64,000 nt of DNA from Rallus limicola. Its lineage: Eukaryota > Chordata > Aves > Gruiformes > Rallidae. The stretch covers positions 18,158,146 through 18,222,145 of the forward strand of contig JAKCOZ010000001.1 of the NCBI GenBank assembly GCA_022605955.1, read 5' to 3'. A program made the translations under genes and the position numbers. Position 1 is the first letter of the stretch; each line of letters begins with the position of its first letter. The notes under the pieces are model-generated. The model saw only the letters and a list, made by a program, of their open reading frames with translations, did no database searches and was not told where the DNA came from. Below are positions 46,717 to 58,800 of the stretch, piece after piece.

Positions 46717-49700
46717 AGTTTGACAATGCCTTATGTAACACTTTTTGGACAAATTCCTAGCTCTTCCGCTGTGCCCAGTTATGTTTTTAGAAAGCAAATG
46801 ATGTCTCTTCTTTGTAGAGCATCAGACAAGCCGTCGTTATTTATGTTTTCACCTGAGTGCAGTGTCTTCTGCTGTGTTCAACTTGGAACAGGGGTACTGT
46901 GAGACAGTGAATAAAGCCTACTTTTTTCTAACGTACAATTTTATAACTGAAAATTAGCCTGTGCATGCATGTGAACAGTTGTTAATGAGGTCTTACCTTT
47001 TTGGGGATGTGCTGTACTTGGTTTTTATAGCACTCTTAAAATTAGTACAGGAAACGTTTTCACAGCACTGATTGTCATTTCTGTATTCTGGAAGGTATGG
47101 ATGCCAGGATGGAAATGGCAATTAATCAAATGTTCGTTAAACATTGTTAGCTTTTTATTTACTACAATTTCAGTGCTAGAAGGAACATAAAGCACCGGGC
47201 TAAACAAAGTGCTGTGTTAAAATCAGACCTGGCGATTGCCAACAGGTCAGCACATTTTATTAATGAAATATGGATACGGATTAATTTTTTTTGTACAGCA
47301 TTTACTTTCTTAACTTGTTCAGAAATAGAAACAGCGGGGAAATTAGATAAATGGATTGAAAGGTTGCCTAGTTTCCCTGCAGTTTCTGTAAGTGGTTATG
47401 TCTTCTACTGATAAAAAAAATAAATCTAGCTTCACATGAAAAGACAGGGTAGTGATTTGCCACAGATTCTTTAGACTCCTACTGCAAAGGTACCTAGGGG
47501 GACTAGTATGGGTTGGTTTTTTTCTTCCCCATTCAGTGGTGAAAATGCACAGACTATTGTAAGAAGACCTCTGAAATGAAGGCTTTTTTTCTTTTTCACC
47601 TTATAAAGCTCTATCATTATAGGGTAAGCTTAGAAGAAAAACAGCATATATAAACTCAGGAGATGAGTTCAGGACAGGAGGGAGTCTTCTCCCTGCTGCA
47701 AATGGAGGTAGGTGATCAAAGGCTAGTTTACTTATAAGAGCAGAACAAGTTAAAAAAATCACCCAACCTGAATGTCCTCACTGTGTTGCATTTTTTTAAA
47801 GTGGAGAAATGACCAAGGTGGAACAGGCATCCCTAGGCTTCTTGAAAACTGCAAATTGCTGATAAGTATTCCAAGTTTGAAATGTTAAATTCTTATTGCT
47901 TAGGTGTCCTGTGACGGCCCTTGATCAGCAAGGCTGCAAGTCATGTAGAAGCAGCAGTAACCGCAGAGTCTCTGATGGATAATTGGATTGGTAGGTTGCT
48001 TATTGGGTTTTTTTGGTCTTTTAATTGCCCGCTGTGGTAGCAGGTTACTTTTCTCCATCCTGTTGATATTTAATTCTCACAATTTCTGATTTATGGTGTG
48101 TATTGCACCTTTCCTGTTCAAAGTGCATAGCCCCTTCTCCATTACTGATAAGAAAAGCAGAGCTTGGAGGTATTTGGATGGCTGTATATAGCAAGATATA
48201 TATGTATTTTTAACATATGAAATATGCATGACAACTTACAATGCAAGATCATAATTTTTTCCCGTTCTGGACAAATACGCACTGCTTCTCTTTGAAGGAA
48301 TACTGAAAATAGCCTGCCTAATATGCTGAATTCCCTGTGCCAGCTATTCAATCTGCAGGAATTCCAAAGCATGGTCCTCAGAAAGCCAAAGTGCAGAGCA
48401 ATGGTGAATGGCTACATGTCTGCTACTGAGATTAAGATCTGTCTTGATCTGGAATTTCAGTGTGTAGGACTTAACATTAACAAAAGTAGTATTCCTTTTG
48501 AATGAATTATTTTATAAAACTGGTAAAACTAGGCATCCCTCGTGTGCACTTAAATCACTGAACAAACTGTTCTTAAGTACAATAATTTTGAAGGAACGAT
48601 CCTCCAAACTATTACTTGTGTCACTTATATCTTGCTTGAATGTGTATATTTGTTTTTAACTGGAATAAATGATCAGTTGTCAGAAGACCCTTACTGGAAT
48701 ACTCTCTTCCTTCACCCTCTGTCTGATTTCTTTTTTGTCTGTGTGCTTTTATAAGAGCAATCTTAAAAAAACCAAACAAATACACACACAAACCCAACAA
48801 AACCCAAGCCATTTCCCTGATGTTTATAAATTGTTTATAAAGGCTAATAATAGATAAAATTAATAACCTGACTACAAAGTCTTTGCACTATATGCAAAAC
48901 TTGATCTGCATGCAAATTCCTATTGATGTTGCTGGGAGTGCTTGTCTAGATCCAGAACAGCACTCTTTTTTTAATTTTTTTTTTCTCCTTTTTTCCTGGC
49001 TTGTATGAAAACCTATGTTAATGAGCCTTTGCAAGCTTTGATTGAAGACCTTTCATCATCTGCATTTGAATAAATTAAAAAAATACCCAGTGTAAAGATA
49101 TGAGATTTCTAGTGTATCTGTTTTTCCTATAACCTTTGTGTGCTGATAACATTAGGATAAAGACTTGTGTGAGAAGAGTAGTTTACAGTCGGTTGTTCTT
49201 CATGACTTTGTCTTCATATTCTCCAGAATTAGCTCTGTGGGTAATTTACCTATTTCTGTGGCTAAAGAACTTTCTGAGAAGTGGTTTTGTGTAAGGAAAC
49301 ATACACACATGAGGACACGTGCTATTTCAGGTCTGTTAGTTGTCTGCGTTTGGCTCCTCTTTGGAGTGAATGTTAGCTTTAAAAAACAATCATTGTTTGT
49401 TATCCCACACTTGGCATAATTTAAGAGCTGGAGAGTCAGAGCTATCATCAAGGAAGGTAATCCACTTTCCCTTTTTTTTGCTTTTCCATTGCCTCGCTCA
49501 TTTTCTCTTCCTTGTAGTATAGCCACCTGAAGATAAGGGTTAAGAAATGCGCTTTGTTCCTTGTAGGGATTCATGACTCTCTTTGGTGTCACTTGACTCA
49601 GTATTTGAAGGTCCGTCCGGTGTCTTGTCAAAGCTTGTTCAATGCATGGCTGTAGAAGGCGAGTAGCAGATAACAAATTCTATTTTATATGAAAGTTGGT

Positions 49701-52700
49701 GGCTCAAAAATCAAGGAGAAAATTGCTAGAAAGGATTATCCTTGCCTTGGCACTGACTTTAAAGCTGAACTGCCAAGACTGGAATTGTTGTTTAAGTGCC
49801 GTCTGTGTCAGAATTAGAAACAAGCTGTGTAAAATAGTTCCATTACCTGTTCTAGTTTGCAAATCGGACCAGGTCTGAACAACACTTACAGTAGTATCCA
49901 CAGCATAGTTCTTTCTGGGGTGTAGCTACAATTGGCTTAACTGGATAGAAGCTATGCTTAAGTTTTGCAAGAAGCAGCCCAACAATGTCTATCTAATGCT
50001 ACAGCAAAAAGCCAGATCTAATCAGATAAGCATGATGATGGAGGATGCTGGAAGTCTAAGATGGTGCAGACAGAATGCAGTCTTCCTCACTAACCTCCGC
50101 ATAAGATAGGTACACTTGAAAATAATACAAATAAATAGACAACTGTTTAAGGATAGAGTTTTCTGTCCTTATGCTTCCGATCCCTTGACCAGTGTTACAA
50201 GAAGATAGATGCCACCAGTACTTTACTCTTTTCCCGTGCATTTTTGAGTATTGATGAATCATTTGTATCACTCCATGTCTATACCGGTTTTCTATCCTTG
50301 GGGGATGGTTGCACATGTTGACCCAGACCCTTTGCATGTTGCCTGAAGGGGCAGCTAGTCAAGGGTCACACCAATTAACTGTGTCTGACTTCACTGTTCT
50401 CCCAGGTGTCTGTGAATATGATAAAAATCATAAAGCGTTTGGATCTGCTGCTGTTTGGCAAAACTATGAGTAGCAGTGCTAACACCAGAACTAGAGCTTT
50501 CTTAAATCAGGGCAACACCCCTATCAGTTTAAACCTGCTTTTACATTCTGGCACTGATACACTTTTACAAGAAAAATAATAAGAAGAATTGGGGGGGGGA
50601 GGTGGAAATATCTTTTTAAGCATCCCCACGCTTCCTTCATCAGAAATTTTCTGCTGCTGCTTAAAACTTCCAGGGAAGTTGAGTTTGCTTTCAGTTGCTT
50701 TTAATAGTTTCTGTAAAATTTATCCCAGAATGTAATAGATACATGAAAAATGCCATCATTTCAGTTGTACTTTTGGATTTTTACTTCTGGTAGGCATTTA
50801 ACAGCTAAGACTTAGGACTAGGAGAAAACTAAAAAACTATGTTAATAAGCAATCTTCACTTAAATACAGAAAAGAATGTATGGTTTCGTTTTAGGGGGGA
50901 GGAAGAGGAGAGAAAGGGCAGAGAAGTGAAAGGAAGGAATTGTGGAATTTTTTTATTTTTTTTTTAATATGATAAAGCTGATTTCTTACAGTTCCCAGAT
51001 GGACTTTAGTACCTGTTTAGAGACTTGGGAATAAATTTGTCTTTTTGGAGAAAAGAATGCTTCTCATCCTGAAATAAAAAAATATCATTGAGTGGTGAAA
51101 TAAGGGGAATGAGAAGAATTGTAAATCGTTGAAATGATGTGAAGTTTCTAGCTAATATTCAGGGTTCTCAACCCAGGTCTTGCTGGCTAGGTTCCACTTT
51201 CCTCCTTTCTGACTTTGCTGTGCCCCTGATCCTCTGTCACCTCAGTACTAAATCCCCTTGATGATTGTTTTCCCTTCTGTCTTCAGTTAATGCTGCTGCT
51301 AATCAATACTACAAATGGGATTTTATGTTCAGAAATTACTGGACTTCCAATGTATGAATCTGCTTAATTCAATACTTTTCAGGCTGAAGGTACTAGAAAG
51401 GTCTGTGCCACTTGGATAGAAATAAGAAATGAAGGCAAATCATTCTAGAATTATTAAATCCCCAAATAGAGGTTCTTGAGATCATGTTGTTTTTAAGCAT
51501 ATTAGCTTTTGTTTGTTCTCTAACAGAAAGGAGTCCTAGGCTTCCTAGTTTTAATAGAAAAGGAGCTGACATTAACTGAGACCCTGAAAGCAGCAGTTCA
51601 AGTTTGTATTTCAGTAGTCTCATCTTTTTTCAGTCCTGATACTGGTTCTAGAGTGTGACTCAGATTTAAACACAAGGAGGTTATCATTCATGTAAGACAA
51701 CTCTTCTAAGCCAAAATATTGGCTGGCACGCTTGAGAATTCTTAAATAAGATAAAGATGGTTCCTATCACTTTAAAAGGGTACAATTGCCTGCATTTTTG
51801 GATTCTTCAGTGTTGAGTGTGCCATACATCTAGATGCTTCTTTAGTCAAAGCAGAGAATTGGAGCAATGAAGAATGAGGTCTCTGTAAGATGAACATATT
51901 CTGTTGTTATTACTGGAATACTTTCTAACTTATGTCCTTAATCTTGGGCTTCCAGAGCTCTTTAATATCAGCTATATTTGTGAGAAATTTGTTCCTCTTC
52001 AGTGACTCTTCCAAGTAGTTGAAATCAGTAGGTGATAATGTCACAAACAACTTTTTACTACTAAGAAAGTTGCATAGTGTCATTGACTTCCACAAAGCAA
52101 AAAATGACAATTTTAAAGAAGTGGTAGAAGCTTTTGGTTTGGAATGTCTTCCTTCTTTGAGATTTATGTTGACTAAATATAGGATACTACAAATGGAGAA
52201 AGATGGGGAAGCACCAGTAGTGATACTGAGTCCACTGGGAGATAGGACCCGCTAGTGGCAAGACCAAACCATTTTGGTGATGGGCATGAAAGGGAGGCTT
52301 TTGTACTTGATGTTGTTTATTTTATAGCAAGTTTTTCAGACTGATGTCCAGAACACAACCAAACCAATAATTTGGTCTATACTACTGCATCAGAGAGCAG
52401 CAATAAAATGTACAAGCTGAAAAAGTTTGAGTTGCAGTTGTCTTCAACTCATTGTCCAGTGATCGTCTTGCAGTTTGGATGACTTTAAGAAAGAAGCAAT
52501 GTATATGAGAATACATTCACATCCTTCCATAGCTGCTCTTAGGTGTGAAGAAGAGATGGGTATATCAACAGTGGCTTAGGTTACTACATTTCCTTCCAAG
52601 CACTGCAGTCAGCTTCCATTCTCACTGTAATGCTAGCACAGCTTAAAGCCTATGACATTAAAATAGCGGCTTCTAGCAAACTTCAGGGATCAGTCAAATT

Positions 52701-54507
52701 TGGATTGTTTAGATTAGCAATGCAAATCCTTCATCTTCTTTCTATATGAAGGCTTTTCTTTGGGAATGATTCTTGCGTGGCCAAAATCAGATTACTTTTC
52801 AGCTGTTCTAGACAGTGTACAACCATGCACAGTACTACCTTGCAACTTGATTATCCCATCTTGGAATTTACATTTCTAATGTTGGTACCCAGAGTCTTGC
52901 CCCTTGCTTTTGCATGTCCCACTGGGGCAGTTGGACATAAAGACTCAAGTTGTTCATCCTGCCAGTGGCCACTTCTCTCACACCTTGTGCTCATACCTGG
53001 CACCTGAGGTATATCAAACTGCATCTTATACTGGAAACATTCAGTAAACTTAGATTTTGATTTATGTTACAATTGCAGTGTGAATAGTTGTGCACAGTTG
53101 GTGAATGGGCTGAAGAGAAAGATATCCCTAACATTCTTTCTTTGTCAGGATGATCAAAAATAGGGATATTGTGCCACTAGTATTTAAGGAACTAAAATTG
53201 ATTACAGGATTTTTCATATGCAGAATAACTTTGCCAGTTATGTAGTCTTAGGCATGTTGTGGGAATAAATCCATAGATTCTTGGATGCTTTAGAGAGGAA
53301 TGCAGGTTAGAGAGAGGAAAATGTCACTGTAGAAAGATAAGCTGATGCACTGCAGGTAAAGTGATTTTGGCAAAGTTGCCCAAGTGGTTAGTCAAAAAGC
53401 AAAGAGCAGAACTCTGGTTTCCTGAAAAAGTCGCTGTCCTTTGCTTTAAGTATGTGAAAACACCATTGTCTTTAGTAAGAACTGTTGCTTAATATAGTTG
53501 TGGATGATAATATAGTTGTGGATGATAAAATCAAGTTCCTTATGATACTCAGCATAGAACAGTTTTGTAATGTAACTATACAGAATATATGTGCATCTTC
53601 AGACAAACAAAGTTAATTGACAACTGGATAAATGATAAAATAAACCCATCACAGTAGAATCCACAGGTACTCATTGTTGATTTAGAGCAGCGCTGTGACC
53701 AAAGGAAGAAAGGAGTGTGTTTTACTTCTCAACCCCCCCAAATACTACAACATTTAAAGGAGAAAGAAATAGGAGAAAGCTTGAAGAAGCAAATACATAT
53801 ATCTTGGTTTTTAAAAGTTGTAGGTTAGCATTGCTTAAATATATGGAGTTTTATCTGTGGCCAGATGGTGCTAACAACCTCAAGAGGGAAACTGGCACAG
53901 ACCACTGCCATTTAGCAGAAGTCACCATAAAGGAACATTAAGGAGAACAGAGTCTCCAGTGAATTATTGACACATGCTAACTGGGTTAAAAATATGGCAC
54001 TTTTATTGATGACATCATTTTATACCAATTTTCACCAGTGATAAGCAGGAGCCGGCATAGCATGTGAATAGAAGGGTACTGCCATGTTTGTATGGCATGT
54101 ATCCCACTCTTCTGCTGGGCAGATTTGTTAAGGGTAATGGGATGGAGAGAAATGAAAATGAGAGAGAAACAGCACTAAGGTGAATCTATATTCAACAGGT
54201 GTCTGAAGGTAGTGTATTGTGATACAGAACAAAATTTACAGATGTCTTTCTTGTCCTAAAGCTTTTAAAAATTTTCACAGATGAGGTTCTTCCTCTGCTC
54301 TCAGCCAAAAAAATTACATATCGTCCACCAGTAATAAAGATCTCTGGACCTGCAGTTACTATTGAGAGTTCTCTGAAATAATTTTGCAGTGTATCCTATT
54401 TTCTGTGTTTGGGTTTTGTTCCTCAGTTTTGTTTGTCTTGCAATTGGACATTGCTTTGTTGAGTCTGATTATTTAATTTTTTTTCTTTCTTTTCCTTTTT
54501 TTCCTAG
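46717..54507 (+). other. Intron 1 sequence (inferred), left part
   Basis: AT-rich with no recognisable repeat longer than short homopolymer or A-rich tracts, apart from the 18-bp tandem duplication at 53,492. Assigning it to intron 1 rests on the strong donor at 45,931. No ORF here exceeds 158 codons (49,200-49,676, minus strand), and none shows a known domain. Confidence 0.5.
53492..53527. repeat. Perfect 18-bp tandem duplication
   Basis: ATATAGTTGTGGATGATA occurs twice without mismatch (53,492-53,509 and 53,510-53,527). Perfect identity points to a recent event or a polymorphic locus. Confidence 0.95.
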
Positions 54508-54538
54508 GCTGTAATATTTAAAGTTGCTCTATATGAAG
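54508..54538 (+). other. Possible 31-nt microexon
   Basis: A long pyrimidine tract of about 30 bases, nearly all T and C, ends in CCTAG at 54,507. It is followed by 31 nt and then a donor AAG|GTAATG (exon end 54,538). The acceptor is among the strongest in the window. The short exon contains TAA in one frame and no ATG, so it could only be an alternative leader exon of the rightward gene. No independent support. Confidence 0.22.
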
Positions 54539-54803
54539 GTAATGTAATTTGGGAAAACATCTTGACTTTTTGAGTTGAAATAGCAGAATTGCGAATGTAG
54601 TATAGAAAGCAGTTATTTATTCATGTTACTGAAATGCCTAGAGGCCTTGGTTGAGAGAGGGCACCTTTCATGCTGGGTGAAGCACAAATACATAGACTCT
54701 GTATGTACCTCGAGGGTACTTTATCAAATTGGAAGGCTGGTATAAAAGAGCAGTATAAATACTGGGCGTGGCTGGAAGTATTCTGACATGGCAGTGCTTT
54801 TGG

Positions 54804-54974
54804 AGAGTCACAAAAGAGGCTGAGATTGAAAGGGACCTCTGGAGGTCATCTGGTCCACTCCCTCTGCTTGAGCAAGACTATGTCCTCAAATACTGTGTAG
54901 TCAAAAGATGGCTTTTGAGTATCTCCAAAAAGGTACTCCTTCAGGCAGATACCAGGGTGGTTTAAGTCCCCCAC
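54804..54974 (-). mobile_element. CR1 LINE, 3' segment with internal deletion
   Basis: Read on the minus strand from 54,974 it begins inside the CR1 endonuclease (VGDLNHPGICL, matching the conserved Gly-Asp-Phe-Asn-His-Pro motif). Within 40 bp it jumps to the CR1 3' end: GGAGATACTCAAAAGCC, then GACCAGATGACCTCCAGAGG, TCCCTTTCAATCTCAGCC and a worn octamer tail. About 2-3 kb of ORF2, including all of the reverse transcriptase, is missing between them, with the junction near 54,935-54,945. The upstream half of the endonuclease lies beyond the nested LTR at 55,429-55,797. Confidence 0.8.
54969..54974. repeat. Target-site duplication of nested LTR, left copy (CCCCAC)
   Basis: Pairs with CCCCAT at 55,429-55,434, five of six bases identical. 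In CR1 sense both fall on the GTGGGG/ATGGGG at the start of the GDFN motif, so one of the two has mutated since insertion. Confidence 0.7.
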
Positions 54975-55428
54975 TGCTGCAATTGAGAGACGGGACACAG
55001 CTTGATGCAAGCCATTGTCGATTTATTGTATAAAATCTCAAGTTTATATACTCTACAAAGCCCACAAGTGCCTTAGTTTCATTGGTGTGTAAAAAGCCAT
55101 TCGACATTAGTGATTTGCTGATTGGTTTAGAAACACTTACAAACATTGTTAGAAAAAAGCAGCTTAAGCCCAGCAGCACAACCTTTGTATACATTCTGTT
55201 TTTGTTTTTAACGACTTCTCTTGTTCCCCCTTCAAGGCTGACCAGTTCCCCTTACCTTGTCTGGTGTCAGAAAGTCTAGTCTTCACATAATCTTTGATCC
55301 TTTATCAGCTAGTTCCCTTGTTGTTTTAAATCTCCCAGGGTTTGAAGCCGATGAACTTCAGCACATCTCTCTACAACAGCTGCAAAGTGCTGGAGGTTCT
55401 ACTTAACTCTTTTAGGTCCTGTCCTACA
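54975..55428 (-). mobile_element. Solo LTR, 454 bp, inserted in a CR1 endonuclease domain
   Basis: On the minus strand it starts TGTAGGACAGGACC and ends CAATTGCAGCA, the TG...CA ends of retroviral LTRs. It has a TATA box (TATATAAA, 55,043-55,050), a polyadenylation signal AATAAA about 20 bp further on (55,022-55,027), and a U5-like GTGTCCCGTCTCTC. There is no internal retroviral sequence. A 6-bp duplication with one mismatch fits ERVK- or alpharetrovirus-like insertion. The bracketing CR1 sequence is continuous when the LTR is removed, which proves both ends. It carries no gene. It could supply an antisense promoter or polyadenylation signal within the presumed intron. Confidence 0.85.
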
Positions 55429-55434
55429 CCCCAT
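55429..55434. repeat. Target-site duplication of nested LTR, right copy (CCCCAT)
   Basis: See the left copy at 54,969-54,974. Confidence 0.7.
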
Positions 55435-55797
55435 GAGGCCTGTGAATGTGAAGGTGCTTCTACCTGTCTGTGGAGAGCCTCATCCACTTGTTCTTCCTGT
55501 CAAGTGGCCTACAGCAGATGCCCACTACAGTGTTACCCATACTGGTCTGCTCTTTAATCCTTATCCTTAAACTCTCAGTTTATCATCCATGCCCAGGCAA
55601 TGCTCCATGCATTCCAGCTGCTCTCTTGCATAAATTGCAACTTCACCTCCTTGTCTTTCCAACATGCCCTTCCTAAAGAACCTGTATCCTTCTATTGCAG
55701 TACTCTAGTCACACAAGCTATCCCACCACGTCTCCATTATCCCAACAGGATCATAGGTCTTTAATTCCTTACATTTATCTTCCTGTTTATTCATGCA
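55435..55797 (-). mobile_element. CR1 LINE, endonuclease segment
   Basis: Reverse-oriented fragment of the apurinic-type endonuclease domain of CR1 ORF2. From 55,795 downward on the minus strand it reads NKQED...LKTYDPVGIMETWWD, keeping the catalytic-type Glu of ETWWD. It continues with EGYRFFRKG, RQGGEVAIYAREQLECMEH and a decayed segment matching the later endonuclease strands. A stop follows ETWWDSLCD and further frame breaks follow, so it is a dead copy. The upper end is a run of about 19 A at 55,797-55,815, probably the 5' truncation point. Confidence 0.85.
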
Positions 55798-55815
55798 AAA
55801 AAAAAAAAAAAAAAT

Positions 55816-58800
55816 TCACAAATGATGGAATCAATTCAGATAAAAGCACTGGTTTTGCCAGTATAACTGTGACTACTGTCATAGCTTCTGCTAGCCAAGT
55901 TATGTCAATCAACAGTCACTCTTCACACTGTCAACCAACATAACTGGGGTGTCAGAAATTCCCAAAGCGACAAACCATTCCTGTCCAAAAGAGCTTACAA
56001 AATACAGAAGTCAGAGTGTGCTGAAGTGTTTGAAAACTGATAGTTTGTACTTTCCTTTTTTACATTTTCTTTTTTAAATTGTACTTTTAATCTCAATAAT
56101 TTGTCATTTGAGTAATACTCGATTTTTTATGATGTCCTTGGAGAACATAAAAGCTGTATTCCTGTGTTGTGATCCACCAGAAGCAGCAACATGGGACTGT
56201 TCTGAAAAAAATTCACTGTGGTTCTGGAGCATGGCTGGTTTTCTCTGTCAGGTGACATTGTTTTTTAATTGATGCATTTAAAGTACATTTTAATATTTGA
56301 GTTGAATGCTCTAAAATAAAATCTTACAATAGTATATAACACCAGTTTTTTGGACTAACTAAACAGAAACCATTAGCAGGATGGAGACGGATCCCTATGC
56401 ACCTGCCATGTGATGGTAATTTATGAAGGTGAAATGCATCTAACATGGCAGGAACTGAGTCATCCATCACAGATAGCAAGAAATCCAGCTTCCCTTGTGT
56501 TTTTGTGCTTTTTTCTTTACCTGTATTTATCAATAAGTTTTTGGTATAACTTTTTTTGATCTTGTTATTTTGGTCTGAGTCAGGTACAGCTATCATTTGT
56601 AGAAGTTAGTATTTTTTATTAATCAGAGCAAAATGGAATTTCTGGTGAAGTTTTAGTGGATTGAGCACTGGTATTCTAGCAGACCAGAGATAACATTATT
56701 AAGAGAGAGAAGCATATTCAGGAGCTCTTTGTAATACCAACATCAATCTATGTAGTTAGAAATCACTCTCTAATTGTTCAGGTTGTCTCAGATCCATTTT
56801 TGAATCCTATCTGCTTTTAGCCAAGGAGATTGTTAGATAATACCCTCTAACGTTTTCAATTAGATATTCCTGTCAAAAGTAGATCTGGCAGCCAACTTCC
56901 ATGTTTTTTTTGCTGACCAGAACTCTTACCTGAGTTGACTGTGTAATTTCCCACCAGTAACCAAGCCTGCTAAACTAGGCTAAACAATGGGAGGACATGA
57001 AACCTGTGCTTCTTGCTCTTAACTAGCTTCTGTTCCTTTCCTTATCAAGTTCAAACACCTAATTTTTCAAGACCTTACTGAAAACCCTACTGAGAATGTT
57101 TCTGCCAGGTTCACAGGGCTTCAAGCTGGGCCCTTAATGAGCTGAACATTAAATACTGCAGTGAAAAACTTTGCCATTCTTGCTTTACTTTTCCTATGAG
57201 CTGTCTCATTGAAATCCACGCAGCCAAGAGTGGAGTGAGTTAGGGACTAACCAATATAGATGAGCACCTGTCAGAATCCTGCTCTTTGAGATCAGTTCCC
57301 CATCCATCAGCTGCCAGTGTTTGCTGTGGTGGAATGCTGGCAAGCATACAGCAATGCTTCTTGATGGCATGGACTTCTCAGTAGAGATCCTAGCATTGAT
57401 CTGCATTAGTTGTGTTAGACACCCCAAATGAACGTGAATATGGCAGATAATGCTTTGAGATGAATATTTTTGCATAAGTCTTTCCTGTTAGCTGTGGCTA
57501 AAAAGCCACAAAGCACCCTAAAAAATGCAAATGGGATTCAGCAGGGCTTGTAGTGGTCAAACTTAAATTACAGCTCTATATTGAGAGCATCTTGACTGTG
57601 CTGGACATGTTTGCCTTTGGAAGCACAGTAATGGGAACTGCAAAGGAAAAACACCTTATTCTCAGTAAGGATAGAAACCTTTTCTCACAGTGATAGAGAA
57701 TTTTTAAATTTTTTTATTCACTCTTAATTTAAGAAAAGCAATACTAATTTCAGTTGGGAAAATATTAGTGTTGAAAGTAACCCAATTCCACCAGGATCTG
57801 CAAGTATACGGTAATGGAGTATTCCTTTGCTGTTTCAGTACTGCAGAACCCGTTCTGATGTGTCACTAAGGTGGGAATGAAACTGCTCTATACAAACCTG
57901 AAGTATCAGCCAGCCAGACATTTTGCTACCAAATTCTGCATCCTCTTTTCTTGCTTCCTTTCCCTGAAACAATGGGTCTTCTATATTTTAGCATGCTAAT
58001 ATTTGCAAAGTGGTTTTGAAAGGTGAAATGTACCAGAAAGGTGCTAAGTATTCTCCCTTTCATTTAGAACTAGTATGCATTCAAGGTGTTGTCATGGCTT
58101 ATACTTGGTGTGAATACTGGAGGGGCTCCTGTGATTTTAAAAATTCTAGCCTTAATTGTTTTGCTGGCAAAACACAAATATCTATGTGAGGTCTTGCTCT
58201 AATTCTGTGGCTCGGCAGAAGCTTTTAGATGCAGACAAAGATCTGCATTCTAGAAGCTGCTTTGTCAAGAGCTGGCACAGAAGTGTTCCTGACATTATTT
58301 GTTCTATCTAGAATGGAGATACAGATGTGCTCAATGCATTTATTTCATCTCTTTAAGCATCACTGAATGTCCAAGATGCTGTCATACTTGTAGGTTTTTT
58401 ACTTTCCTCTCCCTGTCAGGTAGACTGAAGTTTTGGTTTCTTAGATATTTATTTTTTAAAAAACACTGAATATTCAAATACAGAAGAGTCTCTACCCAGG
58501 CTTCACACAGTGCAAAATTTCTTGCCATTGTTAAAGTACAGATGGATGTAAGAACCTCTGCAAGAACTGAATTAAAACACTGACACATCTAACTGTCTGT
58601 ACCATGTTTATATATAATAAATTAAAATTAGTGTATCCTCAGGATCTGTGAGGAAAACCTGCCTTTGGGATGAAGATGGAATGTTACATAGTCAAAATTC
58701 TCATCTTTAAGGTCATTAACTCCCATGAAATTTTTTAGACTAAATGGTGATCTGTAGACAACTTCTAAGGTCCTTAGTTCTTGTGACTAGGAAGTACAGA

